A DNA stretch of 53,110 nt. It comes from Candidatus Blautia stercorigallinarum (GTDB lineage Bacteria > Bacillota > Clostridia > Lachnospirales > Lachnospiraceae). Below the pieces are notes generated by a model. That model saw nothing but the letters and a program-made list of their open reading frames with translations, was not told the origin of the DNA and did not search any database. Where the stretch lies: contig DXIQ01000031.1 in assembly GCA_019112785.1 (NCBI GenBank), forward strand, positions 1-53,110. Direction: 5' to 3'. Within the stretch, counting starts at the first letter, position 1. Each line of letters opens with the position of its first letter. The translations under genes and the position numbers were made by a program. Of the stretch, positions 16,618 to 25,163 are shown piece by piece.

Positions 16618-17412
16618 TCAGTCCTCCAGATCGTATAATTTGTATAGATCCAGCATAGTGCCGTAGGTCAGTTTCCGTCCCATAAGCTGGCGGTAGGTGG
16701 CGGACTTGGTCCTTCCGGCTTCTTTCTGTTTTTCCATCTGCCGTACAATGGACTCATACTCCTGCCTGACGCCTCTGTGCATTTTCCGGTAAGCCTCCAG
16801 CTCTTTTTTCAGACTTTCCAGGTCTTCGGAAACAGCGGTTTTCTTTTCGTTGATTTTTCCTGTTTCTCTTTCCATATCTGCGCTCTTTTCTTTCTCATAA
16901 TCATTTTTTATACCTGCGGCCCTCAGTATTGCGGCCGCTGTTTCCTCCGGAGTCTGTCCGGAAACATAGATTTTCTCCGTATGTAGTTTTTCGCACAGAG
17001 GAAGCCGCCGGATACTCCGCTCCAATACATCTTTTTGACGAAGTCCCTGGCGGATATCTTTTTTCAGTCTCTCTTCCAGACTTTTCTCATCAAGAAGCAG
17101 GGAATACAGATGGACTTCTGCATTCCGGCAGTCCAGTCTGGACAGAAGCGTGTCCAGGATCTCCTGTTCATGAAGGACCCAGCAGAAGATCACATGATCG
17201 TAGACCGAACAGGCAAGAAAATTATTCAGCACATGGGTAATGTTATCCATTACCATTGCCTTAGTCTCTTCCGTCACCCAAAAAGGTTCCATGTCCCAGC
17301 ACCAGTCTCCGTCCAGGAAAACGCTGTTTTTCAATTTTTTCTTTAAGATATTGCAGACCGTAGTCTTTCCGGCTCCCATAGTGCCGCCGATCACATAGAG
17401 ATGTTTTTTCAT
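16618..17412 (-). CDS. P-loop kinase-like protein (AAA_33 type) with C-terminal coiled coil
   Basis: 264 residues from ATG 17412, which removes a 17-residue extension with no binding site. Walker A is GGTMGAGKTT at 8-17, followed by FLDGDWCWDMEPF, a pattern seen in small-molecule kinases of the AAA_33/shikimate-kinase-like group, and a lid-like basic region. Residues about 170-245 are rich in Lys/Glu and predicted coiled coil, an unusual addition. Ends 5 bp before the peptidase pseudogene start, whose ribosome binding site lies in this gene's 3' end, so they were co-transcribed. Substrate unknown (nucleoside, aminoglycoside or sugar kinases are all possible). Confidence 0.75.
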   Translation of the reverse strand: MKKHLYVIGGTMGAGKTTVCNILKKKLKNSVFLDGDWCWDMEPFWVTEETKAMVMDNITHVLNNFLACSVYDHVIFCWVLHEQEILDTLLSRLDCRNAEVHLYSLLLDEKSLEERLKKDIRQGLRQKDVLERSIRRLPLCEKLHTEKIYVSGQTPEETAAAILRAAGIKNDYEKEKSADMERETGKINEKKTAVSEDLESLKKELEAYRKMHRGVRQEYESIVRQMEKQKEAGRTKSATYRQLMGRKLTYGTMLDLYKLYDLED

Positions 17413-17610
17413 AGAATGATTGCCCCAAATTATATCAATACTCTCATTTTTCTGTATAAGCATTGCTGATGTAGTGTTTCTAACTCTTTCTGATTTACAT
17501 AAAATAATTATGGTAAACGTTTTTCGCTTTGTCCAGTAAAAATCGTTTTTGATACTTGATTTTTACATATTTCATGATCCTCTGGAGATATACGGTATCG
17601 TAAATTCCTC

Positions 17611-18321
17611 CTAACTGTTTTTGCCGCTTTTTGATACGATCTTATTTACTTCCATCTTATCCATGATCCCGCAAGCGGTCACTCCCGGATGAGTCACACA
17701 GATCCTGCACACCTGTTCCGCAAACTCTTTTGAAACCTGAAATTTTTTTGCCATGGAAGCCACGGTGGTTCCCTTTTCCAGCTCTTTTAAGATTCCCTTT
17801 ATCAGCTTTTCCATATCCTTCTGGGAAAGTTCCGGCACTTTTTCCTGCCCCACTCTGGGAAGAATGTCCAACTTTTCTATATGGAAACCTTCTGTCTCTA
17901 TAGTCAGCACTGCCATAGTCACCGGCTGGTTGAATCTTCTGGGGCCGCAGCTTCCCGGGTTCAGATACTGGACGCCTTCCTGTACATAGGATTCGTATTT
18001 ATGGGAATGTCCGTAGATCACAAAATCTTTTTTTTCCAGATCTTTGGGAATATGTTTTTTGTTGTGGACCATATAAAAGCTCCTGCCAAAAAGAGAAAAA
18101 GAAAGCTCTTTGGGCAGTTTTTCGGCCCATTCCCTGTCATTATTCCCCCGGACCACATACAGGGAAGGATTGATCCTGCGGATTTCTTCCAGGATCCCGG
18201 GAGAATTAATATCTCCTCCATGAACAACTGCGCCGCAGGTCTTTAAAATCTCGGTCACTTCCGGCCGCAAAAGTCCGTGGGTATCGGAGATCACTGCGAT
18301 CCGTCCTGTTTTTCTTTCCAT
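17611..18321 (-). CDS. YfcE/MJ0936-type metallophosphoesterase with extra C-terminal domain
   Basis: 236 residues. The N-terminal 155 residues are a complete YfcE-like phosphodiesterase: D13-x-H15 in ISDTHG, GD at 36-37, GNND at 59-62, H86, GHSH at 104-107, and the family ending YLNPGSCGPRRF. Two metal ions are expected. Residues about 157-236 are not in ordinary YfcE proteins and contain a possible helix-turn-helix-like stretch (TVASMAKKFQVSKEFAEQVC) followed by VTHPGVTACGIMDKME. Starts 31 bp inside the end of folC, so the two are coupled. The role of the extension is unknown. Confidence 0.87.
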   Translation of the reverse strand: MERKTGRIAVISDTHGLLRPEVTEILKTCGAVVHGGDINSPGILEEIRRINPSLYVVRGNNDREWAEKLPKELSFSLFGRSFYMVHNKKHIPKDLEKKDFVIYGHSHKYESYVQEGVQYLNPGSCGPRRFNQPVTMAVLTIETEGFHIEKLDILPRVGQEKVPELSQKDMEKLIKGILKELEKGTTVASMAKKFQVSKEFAEQVCRICVTHPGVTACGIMDKMEVNKIVSKSGKNS

Positions 18322-19598
18322 TTCTTCACATTCCTTTCTGCCTCTCCTAAGAAGGAAAGAGAACCGAAAATGATCACCACATCTTCCGGTTTTGCTTCTT
18401 CCAGAGTCTTCTCCACTGCCTGTTCAATACTTTCTGCCGCTTCCACAGAGGGGTTTACACAGGCTACTGCTTCCTTTAACTCTTCTGCCGGAAGGGCTCT
18501 GGGATTATCCGGTGTCTGCACTGTTATGATATGGTCTGCCAGAGGCGCTGTGATCTGGATAACCTGTTTATAATCCTTATCCCGGAATATACCGAAAATA
18601 TACCGGATATGGCGGCGGGGAAAATAAAGCTTCAGTGAATGCTCCAATTCTCTGGCCGCTCCCGGATTATGGGCTCCGTCCATGATCACTGCCGGCTCTT
18701 TGGAGATCAAAGTAAAACGCCCTCTCCAATGAGCCTTCCGAAAACCTGCATAAATATTTTCACGGGAAATTGTATATCCAAGAGTTTTAAGAACCGTCAC
18801 AGCCTGAAGGGCAAGAGCGGCGTTTGTGATCTGATAGCTTCCTGCCAGAGAAATCTCTACCTGTTCAAAATCTCTCCAGGTAAAACGCTGTTTTTCATAT
18901 CCGTAATGGATATCCTTCACCTCTTCCATTTCCAGGAATTCCAGGGAAGCTCCCTGTTCCTTCGCCTTTTCTTCCAGAACTTTCCCGGCTCCGGCTTCCT
19001 GAGGGGCGGATACCGCCTTTGTATGCGGCTTGATGATCCCGGCCTTCTGCGCTGCGATCTCCTCCAGAGTATCTCCCAGAAAGGCCATGTGATCCATACT
19101 GATGGGAGCGATCACTTCCATTACCGGCGTCTTAATGATATTGGTGGCGTCCAGGGCTCCGCCAAGACCTGTCTCCAGGACCACCAGATCACATTTTTGC
19201 TTCTGAAAATACAGAAAAGAAAGGGCGGTTTCTATTTCAAAAGGCGTGGGGTTTGTAAGGTGATGTTCCTCCATATCCCTGATGGCTTCTGCAATGGCCG
19301 TAACGTGTTTCGCCAGAGCTTCTTTTCCGATCCGTTCTCCGTTTACCTGTATACGCTCCCTGTAAGAAAACAACGTAGGTGAAATATATCTTCCTACCCG
19401 GTATCCCGCCTCTGTCAGTATGGTTGAAAGATAGGCCAGGACAGAACCCTTTCCGTTGGTTCCTGAAATATGGATAAACTTCAGGCTGTCCTGGGGATTT
19501 CCCAGACGCTCCATCAGATGGCGCATATTGTCTAAGCCAAGCACACTTCCGTATTTAGAGGCTTCCTCCAAATATACTCTTGCTTCTTCGTAATTCAT
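18291..19598 (-). CDS. folC: Bifunctional dihydrofolate/folylpolyglutamate synthase
   Basis: 435 residues, the normal length. P-loop GTNGKGS (45-51), the following TEAGYRVGRYISPTLFSYRERI, ETGLGGALDATNI, ISMDHMAFLG and the C-terminal Mur-ligase-like domain with MDGAHNPGAAREL identify FolC, which adds glutamate to folates (and makes dihydrofolate from dihydropteroate in many bacteria). No other folate genes are adjacent. Upstream of the start lies the foreign patch at 19.6-21.1 kb, which may have separated folC from former neighbours. Confidence 0.95.
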   Translation of the reverse strand: MNYEEARVYLEEASKYGSVLGLDNMRHLMERLGNPQDSLKFIHISGTNGKGSVLAYLSTILTEAGYRVGRYISPTLFSYRERIQVNGERIGKEALAKHVTAIAEAIRDMEEHHLTNPTPFEIETALSFLYFQKQKCDLVVLETGLGGALDATNIIKTPVMEVIAPISMDHMAFLGDTLEEIAAQKAGIIKPHTKAVSAPQEAGAGKVLEEKAKEQGASLEFLEMEEVKDIHYGYEKQRFTWRDFEQVEISLAGSYQITNAALALQAVTVLKTLGYTISRENIYAGFRKAHWRGRFTLISKEPAVIMDGAHNPGAARELEHSLKLYFPRRHIRYIFGIFRDKDYKQVIQITAPLADHIITVQTPDNPRALPAEELKEAVACVNPSVEAAESIEQAVEKTLEEAKPEDVVIIFGSLSFLGEAERNVKKWKEKQDGSQ

Positions 19599-19606
19599 GA
19601 TCTCTC

Positions 19607-19825
19607 CTATCCGGGGCCTGTAGGTCCCTCTGTAATTCGGAGATTATTATAGCGCTTTTTCCCCTTATCTACAATCGTAATCTTCTGTTCTTGTCTATGT
19701 AACAGTATTTTATTGAGGAAACGGTTCGTAGGTACATTTAGAGTAAAGTTGCGGCTCTCCGGACTTTCATAGATAAATGCATCAAAGCCTTTACTGGTCA
19801 GCTTATCTCTTAAAAGGCCCTGCAT
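19607..19825 (-). pseudogene. Unrecognised gene fragment at the edge of a foreign patch
   Basis: A 72-codon frame, open upstream only to a stop 18 bp before the ATG, ending 9 bp from the folC start. The text is protein-like in composition (SKGFDAFIYESPESRNFTLNV, FLNKILLHRQEQKITIVDKG) but I recognise no family, and the tail RITEGPTGPG looks like read-through into folC's leader. It has no convincing ribosome binding site. Best read as the 3' remnant of a gene brought in with, or broken by, the neighbouring element. Confidence 0.35.
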
Positions 19826-19915
19826 GATTTCCGGGCTTAATGCTCATGTACCATAAAGTAACACAATAGCAAAGATTTATGTCATCCATCACTATTTTTA
19901 AAGTCTATTTTTCTA

Positions 19916-19943
19916 TTGACTTTAATTTTATTTATGTTATATT
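19916..19943 (+). promoter_or_regulatory. Promoter of the DUF2089 module
   Basis: -35 TTGACT (19916-19921), 16-bp spacer, -10 TATATT (19938-19943), 37 bp before the TTG start of the DUF2089 gene, in AT-rich DNA. Confidence 0.55.
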
Positions 19944-19979
19944 GAATATAATTAAAATCAATAAGAAAGGAGAATTGAT

Positions 19980-20282
19980 TTGGAGATAGATAAAATCCCT
20001 CAATGGATACTTGCATTAGAGCCAGAGGACGCAGCCTTTCTAAAGAACTTTGTATTGAAATCAGGTTCACTGAAAGAAATTGCGCGTTTGTACGAAGTTT
20101 CTTATCCGACGGTCCGGCTTAGACTGGATAAGCTCATTCAAAAAATCGAATTGAGCGACCAAAAGGAGGAAGAGCCGTTTTCAACATTTATCAAAGGGTT
20201 GGCGGTTGATTCACGAATTGATTTAGAAACCGCAAAAATAATTATCGAAAAATATAAACAGGAAAAGGAGAAAAAATCATGA
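19980..20282 (+). CDS. DUF2089 family regulator
   Basis: 100 residues with a TTG start; GGAG lies 7 nt upstream. IPQWILALEPEDAAFLKNFVLKSGSLKEIARLYEVSYPTVRLRLDKLI is the DUF2089 core, a helix-turn-helix that resembles sigma region 4. The zinc-ribbon part found at the N-terminus of longer relatives is absent. The rest (about 60-100) is charged and helical. Its stop overlaps the start of the next small membrane protein (ATGA at 20279-20282), so it likely controls or partners with the two membrane proteins. Lower GC than the flanks. Confidence 0.85.
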   Translation: MEIDKIPQWILALEPEDAAFLKNFVLKSGSLKEIARLYEVSYPTVRLRLDKLIQKIELSDQKEEEPFSTFIKGLAVDSRIDLETAKIIIEKYKQEKEKKS

Positions 20283-20554
20283 ATACAGTTATGACGTTAA
20301 TTGCCGCACTCATTGTTATTATAATTCACATTTGGTTGTGTTATAGAAGCCCTAAATTTTGGTATTTAGGAGGTATCATTCCTCTTTTATGGATTGGTGT
20401 GCTGGTATTTCTGTTTTTCAATGGCAAAATCATTTTTGGAGAAGATTGGAAAATAATTATTTTCCCGACGCTTATCTTTTTCCTGTTTTGGATTCAGGGA
20501 CATCAGACAGCCAAGAAAAAGGAAATTGATAAAATGAAAGCACAGGATATGTAA
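20279..20554 (+). CDS. Small three-helix membrane protein, first of a pair
   Basis: 91 residues; hydrophobic stretches at about 3-22, 29-47 and 57-72, and a charged tail ending KKKEIDKMKAQDM. ATG overlaps the DUF2089 stop; AAAAGGAGAAAAAATC precedes it. I recognise no named family, but small proteins like this are seen beside DUF2089 genes. Shares length, layout and the EIDKMK tail with the next gene. Confidence 0.75.
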   Translation: MNTVMTLIAALIVIIIHIWLCYRSPKFWYLGGIIPLLWIGVLVFLFFNGKIIFGEDWKIIIFPTLIFFLFWIQGHQTAKKKEIDKMKAQDM

Positions 20555-20576
20555 GCACATGTAAGGAGAATCGGAT

Positions 20577-20852
20577 ATGAAAGCGTTGATTAGTTTATTT
20601 ATAACATTTGCTATATTGGCAGTGCAATTTTATTGTGGAGTACGAAAAAAGAAAGTTTTAGGGGCCGTTATTCCGATTGTCATGACTGCGCTATTTATTA
20701 CAATAAGCTTTATGGAGAAAACGACAGAGTACGTTATCACAGGAATTATCTGTGTAGTAGCAATTATTATCGTGTGGTTCATAGGATATTTTAAATCCGC
20801 AAAATATGAAAAATCTGAAATTGATAAAATGAAAGTAAAAGATATTCAATAA
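20577..20852 (+). CDS. Small three-helix membrane protein, second of a pair
   Basis: 91 residues, the same as its upstream neighbour; helices at about 3-22, 28-46 and 53-72 and a tail ending KSEIDKMKVKDIQ. Start has AAGGAGAATCGGAT upstream. The matching EIDKMK tail suggests an old tandem duplication and a common partner for the cytoplasmic tail, perhaps the DUF2089 protein. Last gene of the AT-rich module; DNA after it becomes GC-rich. Confidence 0.75.
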   Translation: MKALISLFITFAILAVQFYCGVRKKKVLGAVIPIVMTALFITISFMEKTTEYVITGIICVVAIIIVWFIGYFKSAKYEKSEIDKMKVKDIQ

Positions 20853-20907
20853 ATAGCAAGGCCAGCCGAGCCAGTCAACGGCGCCCGCTTTTGCTGATAG
20901 GCAGTCA

Positions 20908-20936
20908 GGGGCGGCAGCAAGGAGTGCTGCCGCCCC
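20908..20936 (+). repeat. 12-bp perfect hairpin with AGGAG in the loop
   Basis: GGGGCGGCAGCA (20908-20919), loop AGGAG (20920-20924), TGCTGCCGCCCC (20925-20936). It lies 28 bp before the truncated sigma gene. This GC-rich hairpin stands out from the AT-rich DNA on one side and resembles leaders ahead of Tn1549-type sigma genes. It has no T-run, so it is not a standard terminator. Confidence 0.6.
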
Positions 20937-20964
20937 GCACTATTATCAGAGTGGGGGTATTTTC

Positions 20965-21135
20965 ATGACCGAAGATGAAGCCTACAAGGTGTATATCCAG
21001 TACACATTCAATGCCTTTTGCAAGGTTGTCATTCGTCACGCCGCTATAGATATAATTTTGAAGCTGTGCCAGAGGTGGGAACGGGAAGTTTCCCTTCAGT
21101 ATTTTCCATCATCAAGAGATTTTTACTTCTTCTGA
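20965..21135 (+). pseudogene. Truncated sigma-70-like gene of Tn1549-type conjugative elements
   Basis: A 56-codon frame. The first 45 residues (opening MTEDEAYKVYIQYTFNAFC, then VVIRHAAIDIILKLCQRWEREVSL) match the start of a small sigma-70-family protein found in Tn916/Tn1549-like elements; the remainder (QYFPSSRDFYFF) is read-through into flanking DNA. Full-length relatives continue with a sigma region 4 that is missing here. GTGGGGGT lies 6 nt before the ATG. This marks a break point near 21100. Confidence 0.65.
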
Positions 21136-21220
21136 ACCTTTTTCCATAAGATATACAGATATTTTTCACTATATTCTTTATCCAGTATGAAGTGAAATAC
21201 AGCAAATTTATTTTCATGTA

Positions 21221-23086
21221 TTACTCCCGCATACTCAGCATTTCCATAGGTGGAGTCTTCAGATTCCTTTCCATAAAGATCCAGGACAAGCCCAGCATAC
21301 CCGCCAGAAGGAACAGGGGGACTCCTATATACACCAGATTTCCCGTTTTCAGATCCTGCTGTTCCAGAGTCTCCAGATCTTCCTGGGAAGGCTCCTGTTC
21401 CTGCCAGGTACTGTATTTCATGCTGTATCCCTGTGTCTCCTCCTGGTCCAGTCCATCCTTTACCCCGGCGTACAGCCCCATACTGATAAAACTGCCGGTC
21501 AGAGCAGCAAAAAGGGTAAATATCAGCATACTTCCAAGAAGAGACTTGCGGCACCGGTTCCTGGTCATTCCCAGGGATCTTTCGATAGCCGTGCGTCTTT
21601 TCTGCTTCACAATAAAGAAATATACCAGAAGCAGAAGGATCCCGGCAGCACAAAGAAGCCCGGTCACAGCCAGAAGTGCAGCCGTATTTCCAGCAGCCTC
21701 CAGTTCTCTTCGCACCTGTTCGTATCCGTTATCATCAAACTGGATTTCCAGGAAATCACTGTTCTCTGTTTTTTGAAAATCCTCCAGAAAATCAGCAGAC
21801 GACCCGTTTGGGATCTGAAAGGATGTGGTCCCCGTCTGCATAGGTCCGTATTTGACAATATTGTTTTCATCAGAAGCCTCCACAGATTTTGCCGGTATCA
21901 GGATCATATCCTCTGTAAGCTCTACAGCGTTTATATCTTTCTCTCCCGAAGGCGTATACTGATAAAATCCTACGATCTCATAATCTGCCTCCCAAAAGGC
22001 GGGATACACTTCACCCTGGGCGTTCAGAAGGCCAAAATCACGCATCAGCCACAGATAGCCCGGCGCATCTCCATAATCGGTGAAATACAAAGATAAAGGA
22101 AGCTCGTCTCCTATCCCGAGGCTGTTTCTCTGAGCAAAGGATTGAGAAATCATACAGACGTTCTTTCCCTTCTCAAACTCCTCCTGGGAAATCTCCCGTC
22201 CTTCCAGGACTACACTCTCCTTATTGTGGAAGCTTGGAAGAAGCCCCAGGGAGTTTACCGGCAGTACAAAGGACGTCTTGTAAAATTTTTCAATGGCTTC
22301 GATAGTATTCAGCCAGTAAACGCCCCTTCCGGTTTCATAAAAGCCGTCGGTCACTTCCTCCCACATTTCATTGCTTTCCCCTGCCTTCTCTTCCAGATCC
22401 GCAAATTTCCCCGATATCCTTTCCCCTGTCTCGGTGCATTGGGATGTAGCCGGGCCGGTGCCATATGGTATACATTCGACAGCCACCTCTTTTCTGTCCG
22501 GATGGCTGCTTCCAGCGGGCCGTAAAGCGGCGATATATGTCTTTCCTTTCTCCATAGACGGCGGATCCGGATTGTTATGGTCGCAGAACCAGCACTGGGT
22601 ACTGCCCCTGGCATCACCGTACAATACCCGCCGGATGTCCACCTGGACCGGCTGGGAAGGTACGCAGTCCTCCACAGGAGAAATCTCCGCTATAAAAATC
22701 CCCAGCATAGCCATACTCTCGTCCCAGGCCAGAGAAGAATCCGGCATCCAGGAACCGTAAACCGGCCGTTTCTCCGGTCCTGCCAGATAATCTGCATCGT
22801 CAAAATCCAGTATACTCTCCGGAAGGATCTCTTCATAAACAGGATGATCAAAATATGTATAACTCTTTGTTCCAGCATCCCATGAAGGAACGGCTTCCAT
22901 AAGATTTTCCTTCTGCCGGACCATACCGATGGTGGTAAAGGTCTCCTCTGCCTGGCGTATCTTTTCCCCTGTTTCCAGCCAGAGTCTCAGGCCCAGGGTG
23001 AGAAGGACTGCAGAAGCCCCCAGAAAAAGAAAGAACAACAGAAGTTTAAAAGGCGTGCGCAGCATCTGCCGGATACTGTTTTTCAT
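21221..23086 (-). CDS. FtsX-type ABC transporter permease, single repeat
   Basis: 621 residues. N-terminal helix at about 13-33, an outside domain of about 430 residues, then three helices at about 470-495, 525-550 and 590-610, the MacB/FtsX layout. No sequence family beyond FtsX is recognised; the outside domain contains several Cys and Trp residues (CWFCDHNNPDPPS). The ATG overlaps the end of the ATPase gene by 4 bp. Third component of the ATPase-plus-two-permeases transporter and last gene of the signalling-transport run; it borders the foreign patch. Confidence 0.87.
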   Translation of the reverse strand: MKNSIRQMLRTPFKLLLFFLFLGASAVLLTLGLRLWLETGEKIRQAEETFTTIGMVRQKENLMEAVPSWDAGTKSYTYFDHPVYEEILPESILDFDDADYLAGPEKRPVYGSWMPDSSLAWDESMAMLGIFIAEISPVEDCVPSQPVQVDIRRVLYGDARGSTQCWFCDHNNPDPPSMEKGKTYIAALRPAGSSHPDRKEVAVECIPYGTGPATSQCTETGERISGKFADLEEKAGESNEMWEEVTDGFYETGRGVYWLNTIEAIEKFYKTSFVLPVNSLGLLPSFHNKESVVLEGREISQEEFEKGKNVCMISQSFAQRNSLGIGDELPLSLYFTDYGDAPGYLWLMRDFGLLNAQGEVYPAFWEADYEIVGFYQYTPSGEKDINAVELTEDMILIPAKSVEASDENNIVKYGPMQTGTTSFQIPNGSSADFLEDFQKTENSDFLEIQFDDNGYEQVRRELEAAGNTAALLAVTGLLCAAGILLLLVYFFIVKQKRRTAIERSLGMTRNRCRKSLLGSMLIFTLFAALTGSFISMGLYAGVKDGLDQEETQGYSMKYSTWQEQEPSQEDLETLEQQDLKTGNLVYIGVPLFLLAGMLGLSWIFMERNLKTPPMEMLSMRE

Positions 23087-23766
23087 GGCTTTTCACCTCT
23101 TCTCTCCGTAAGTCTGCCGTCTTTCATGACATACACCACATCTGCCTGGGCGGCAATGTCCAGATCATGGGTTACGATCACCACACAGTAGTTTTCCCGA
23201 CGTACCAGATCTTTCAGAATATCCAGGACTATTTTCCCATTTTCCGAATCTAAATTTCCTGTAGGCTCATCAGCCAGGATTGTCCTGGCTTCTGAAGCAA
23301 GAGCTCTGGCAATAGCCACCCGCTGCTGTTCTCCGCCGCTAAGCATAGCAGGAAATTTCCGGTACAGGTTCTCTGCCAGGCCTACTTTTTTCAGCAGCTC
23401 CTCTCCTTTTTCCCTGGCTACTTTTTTCTTCTTTCCTGTGATCTCCATAGGATACATGACATTTTCCAGTACCGTCAGAGCAGGAAAAAGGCAGAATGCC
23501 TGATAGATCACAGAAACATTTTTCCTTCTGTGACGCTCATATCCTATCTGGCTGATATCCTCCCCATCTGCCAGCACTCTGCCCCGGACAGGCTTTCCAA
23601 GGCCTGCCAGGATAGATAATAAAGTGGATTTTCCACTGCCGGACTGACCGATGACCGCATAAAGCTTTCCCTCTTCAAAGGTACAGGAAACTTCTTTCAG
23701 AGCTTCCACCTTCTGATACTTTCCCTGATAAATATAAGTAACATTTTCTGCTGTCAGTCTTCTCAT
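23083..23766 (-). CDS. ABC transporter ATP-binding protein (MacB/LolD-like)
   Basis: 227 residues. Walker [10 protein letters not shown] (39-47), Q-loop [11 protein letters not shown], signature LSGGEQQR, Walker [12 protein letters not shown] and switch His in IVTHD, all canonical. Lies between two FtsX permease genes: 21 bp after one and overlapping the other by 4 bp. The partners are probably a heterodimeric permease powered by two copies of this ATPase. Confidence 0.95.
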   Translation of the reverse strand: MRRLTAENVTYIYQGKYQKVEALKEVSCTFEEGKLYAVIGQSGSGKSTLLSILAGLGKPVRGRVLADGEDISQIGYERHRRKNVSVIYQAFCLFPALTVLENVMYPMEITGKKKKVAREKGEELLKKVGLAENLYRKFPAMLSGGEQQRVAIARALASEARTILADEPTGNLDSENGKIVLDILKDLVRRENYCVVIVTHDLDIAAQADVVYVMKDGRLTERRGEKP

Positions 23767-23787
23767 AACATTCCTCCGGATCTATCC

Positions 23788-24996
23788 TTAATCAATCTTT
23801 GTCAAAAGTTTCATCACATCAAACTTTAAAATTCCCGCCAGAGCCGTAACGGTTCCCAGACAGAGACAGGCGGCATATATCCCCATGATCCGGGCCGTCT
23901 CTATTGGTGAAATTCCTGTCCGGACCAGCAGGAGCGGCAGGCTTACCATACAGCCGGTCAGTTCCAGAAGGAGATTTTCCGTAAATAAAGCTCCTCCCGT
24001 AAGCCGCCGTGACCGTCCTAGAGACAAGGCAACTGCAGCTTCCTTTCTCCGATAACGGAGAAGGAGAAACGGAAGGAGGGCGCTGATCCCGTATACAAGC
24101 AGGAAAAAAGGGCCCTGAAATCTCTCATACAGACGAAGATTATCCTGGAGCCTTCCGGCAGTTTCGATAAATACCTGATCCTGGACCATCAGGCAGGAGC
24201 CCCTTTTTCCCCCGGTGCCCTCCGGATTTACTTCGCCAAATGCACTGTTTTCCATTTTCTTTTTAAATCTATTGAGATTTCCGCTGTCTGCCAGAACGCC
24301 TCTTGCCGAATCATAGTAAAATTCTTTTCCCTGTTCCTGCGTGTACCGGCGCAGCCAGTCTGCAGAAAGCAAAACTTCTGAAAGCTGTCCGGAATTTCTG
24401 TAAGTACCGATCACTTTCAGGCTGGCCCTTCCCAGAGGCAGAAACTGAAAGGAACCGTCGTCGCTCTTATATTTGATCTGGCAAAGAGACAGTTCCAGAC
24501 TGTCTCCAGGCTCTATGCCGTAAAGTTTTCCATACTGTTCATCCACGGTACAACAGGGCTCCCTGCCGGCAAGATAGCTGATATCAAAGTCTTTGGCAAA
24601 AGAAAAGTCCTCTTCCTCAAGACCGGCGAAAGCAGCCAGAGAATTGGCGGCTTTTATGGTGGTATCGCATTCCAGTACAAGTCCCGCTTCTGCCTTTTCT
24701 TCCCGGTTTCCCCCGGCCTGGGCAGTATAAACCAGATCTCTGATCCCACTTTCTGCAAAAGCATCAAACTGTGCCGCCCTGATCTCCAGACCAATATCTT
24801 CGCTGCCGTTGTCATTAGTGATCTTTACCGATACAGGAAGCTTCTCTCCAAGGGTCTCCAGAGCATTCCGGATATTTTCCAGATTTCCCATATAGATTCC
24901 CAGAAAAAGAAAGAGGAAAGCCCCTGCCGCCGCTGTCAGCAGACTGAAGCCCTTTCTTCGGCAGATATTACGGAAAATCTCTCTGAACAAAAACAT
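23788..24996 (-). CDS. FtsX-type ABC transporter permease
   Basis: 402 residues from the ATG at 24996, which has AGGAGG 8 nt upstream; an earlier in-frame start has no binding site. N-terminal helix at about 16-37, an outside domain with acidic, Gly-rich segments, and three C-terminal helices (about 285-308, 330-352, 360-385). The last block is shorter than in the second permease. First gene of the transporter; a strong hairpin precedes it, and the response regulator/kinase operon lies just upstream in the same direction. Confidence 0.87.
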   Translation of the reverse strand: MFLFREIFRNICRRKGFSLLTAAAGAFLFLFLGIYMGNLENIRNALETLGEKLPVSVKITNDNGSEDIGLEIRAAQFDAFAESGIRDLVYTAQAGGNREEKAEAGLVLECDTTIKAANSLAAFAGLEEEDFSFAKDFDISYLAGREPCCTVDEQYGKLYGIEPGDSLELSLCQIKYKSDDGSFQFLPLGRASLKVIGTYRNSGQLSEVLLSADWLRRYTQEQGKEFYYDSARGVLADSGNLNRFKKKMENSAFGEVNPEGTGGKRGSCLMVQDQVFIETAGRLQDNLRLYERFQGPFFLLVYGISALLPFLLLRYRRKEAAVALSLGRSRRLTGGALFTENLLLELTGCMVSLPLLLVRTGISPIETARIMGIYAACLCLGTVTALAGILKFDVMKLLTKID

Positions 24997-25023
24997 AACT
25001 GTCACCTCCTGCATAAAACAAAA

Positions 25024-25067
25024 ATGCCATTCTCTTCTATAGCTGTCCTATAGAAAAAGAATAGCAT
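25024..25067 (-). terminator. Hairpin with T-run: terminator or attenuator before the ABC genes
   Basis: Arms 25024-25042 and 25048-25067 pair over about 19 bp with few mismatches (ATGC-ATTCT-CTATAG core), loop of 5. Read on the minus strand it is followed by ATTTTTGTTTT, then the AGGAGG of the permease. It therefore ends or dampens transcription coming from the kinase operon into the ABC genes. Confidence 0.6.
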
Positions 25068-25163
25068 TCTAATCTGGATTCTATCTGTATTTTGTCTGAA
25101 GTTTATCTGAAGATGCCACATCCTCAGATATCTTCTATGTGTCATTTTCTTCCTTGCCGCTGA

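Larger units (their letters stand above)
19826..21120. mobile_element. Probable conjugative-element scar carrying a DUF2089 module
   Basis: Between folC and an FtsX permease lie about 1.3 kb unlike the flanks: AT-rich DNA with a DUF2089 regulator and two small membrane proteins on the plus strand, then a GC-rich spacer with a 12-bp hairpin and a truncated sigma factor whose opening (MTEDEAYKVYIQYTFNAFC) matches what is found in Tn1549-like elements. The sigma frame runs off into flanking sequence near 21100. Boundaries are approximate; no terminal repeats were seen. Confidence 0.5.

Noticed and set aside
19607..19825. Reading this as a complete small gene
   Set aside because: No ribosome site, an upstream stop within 20 bp and a read-through tail; kept only as a fragment.
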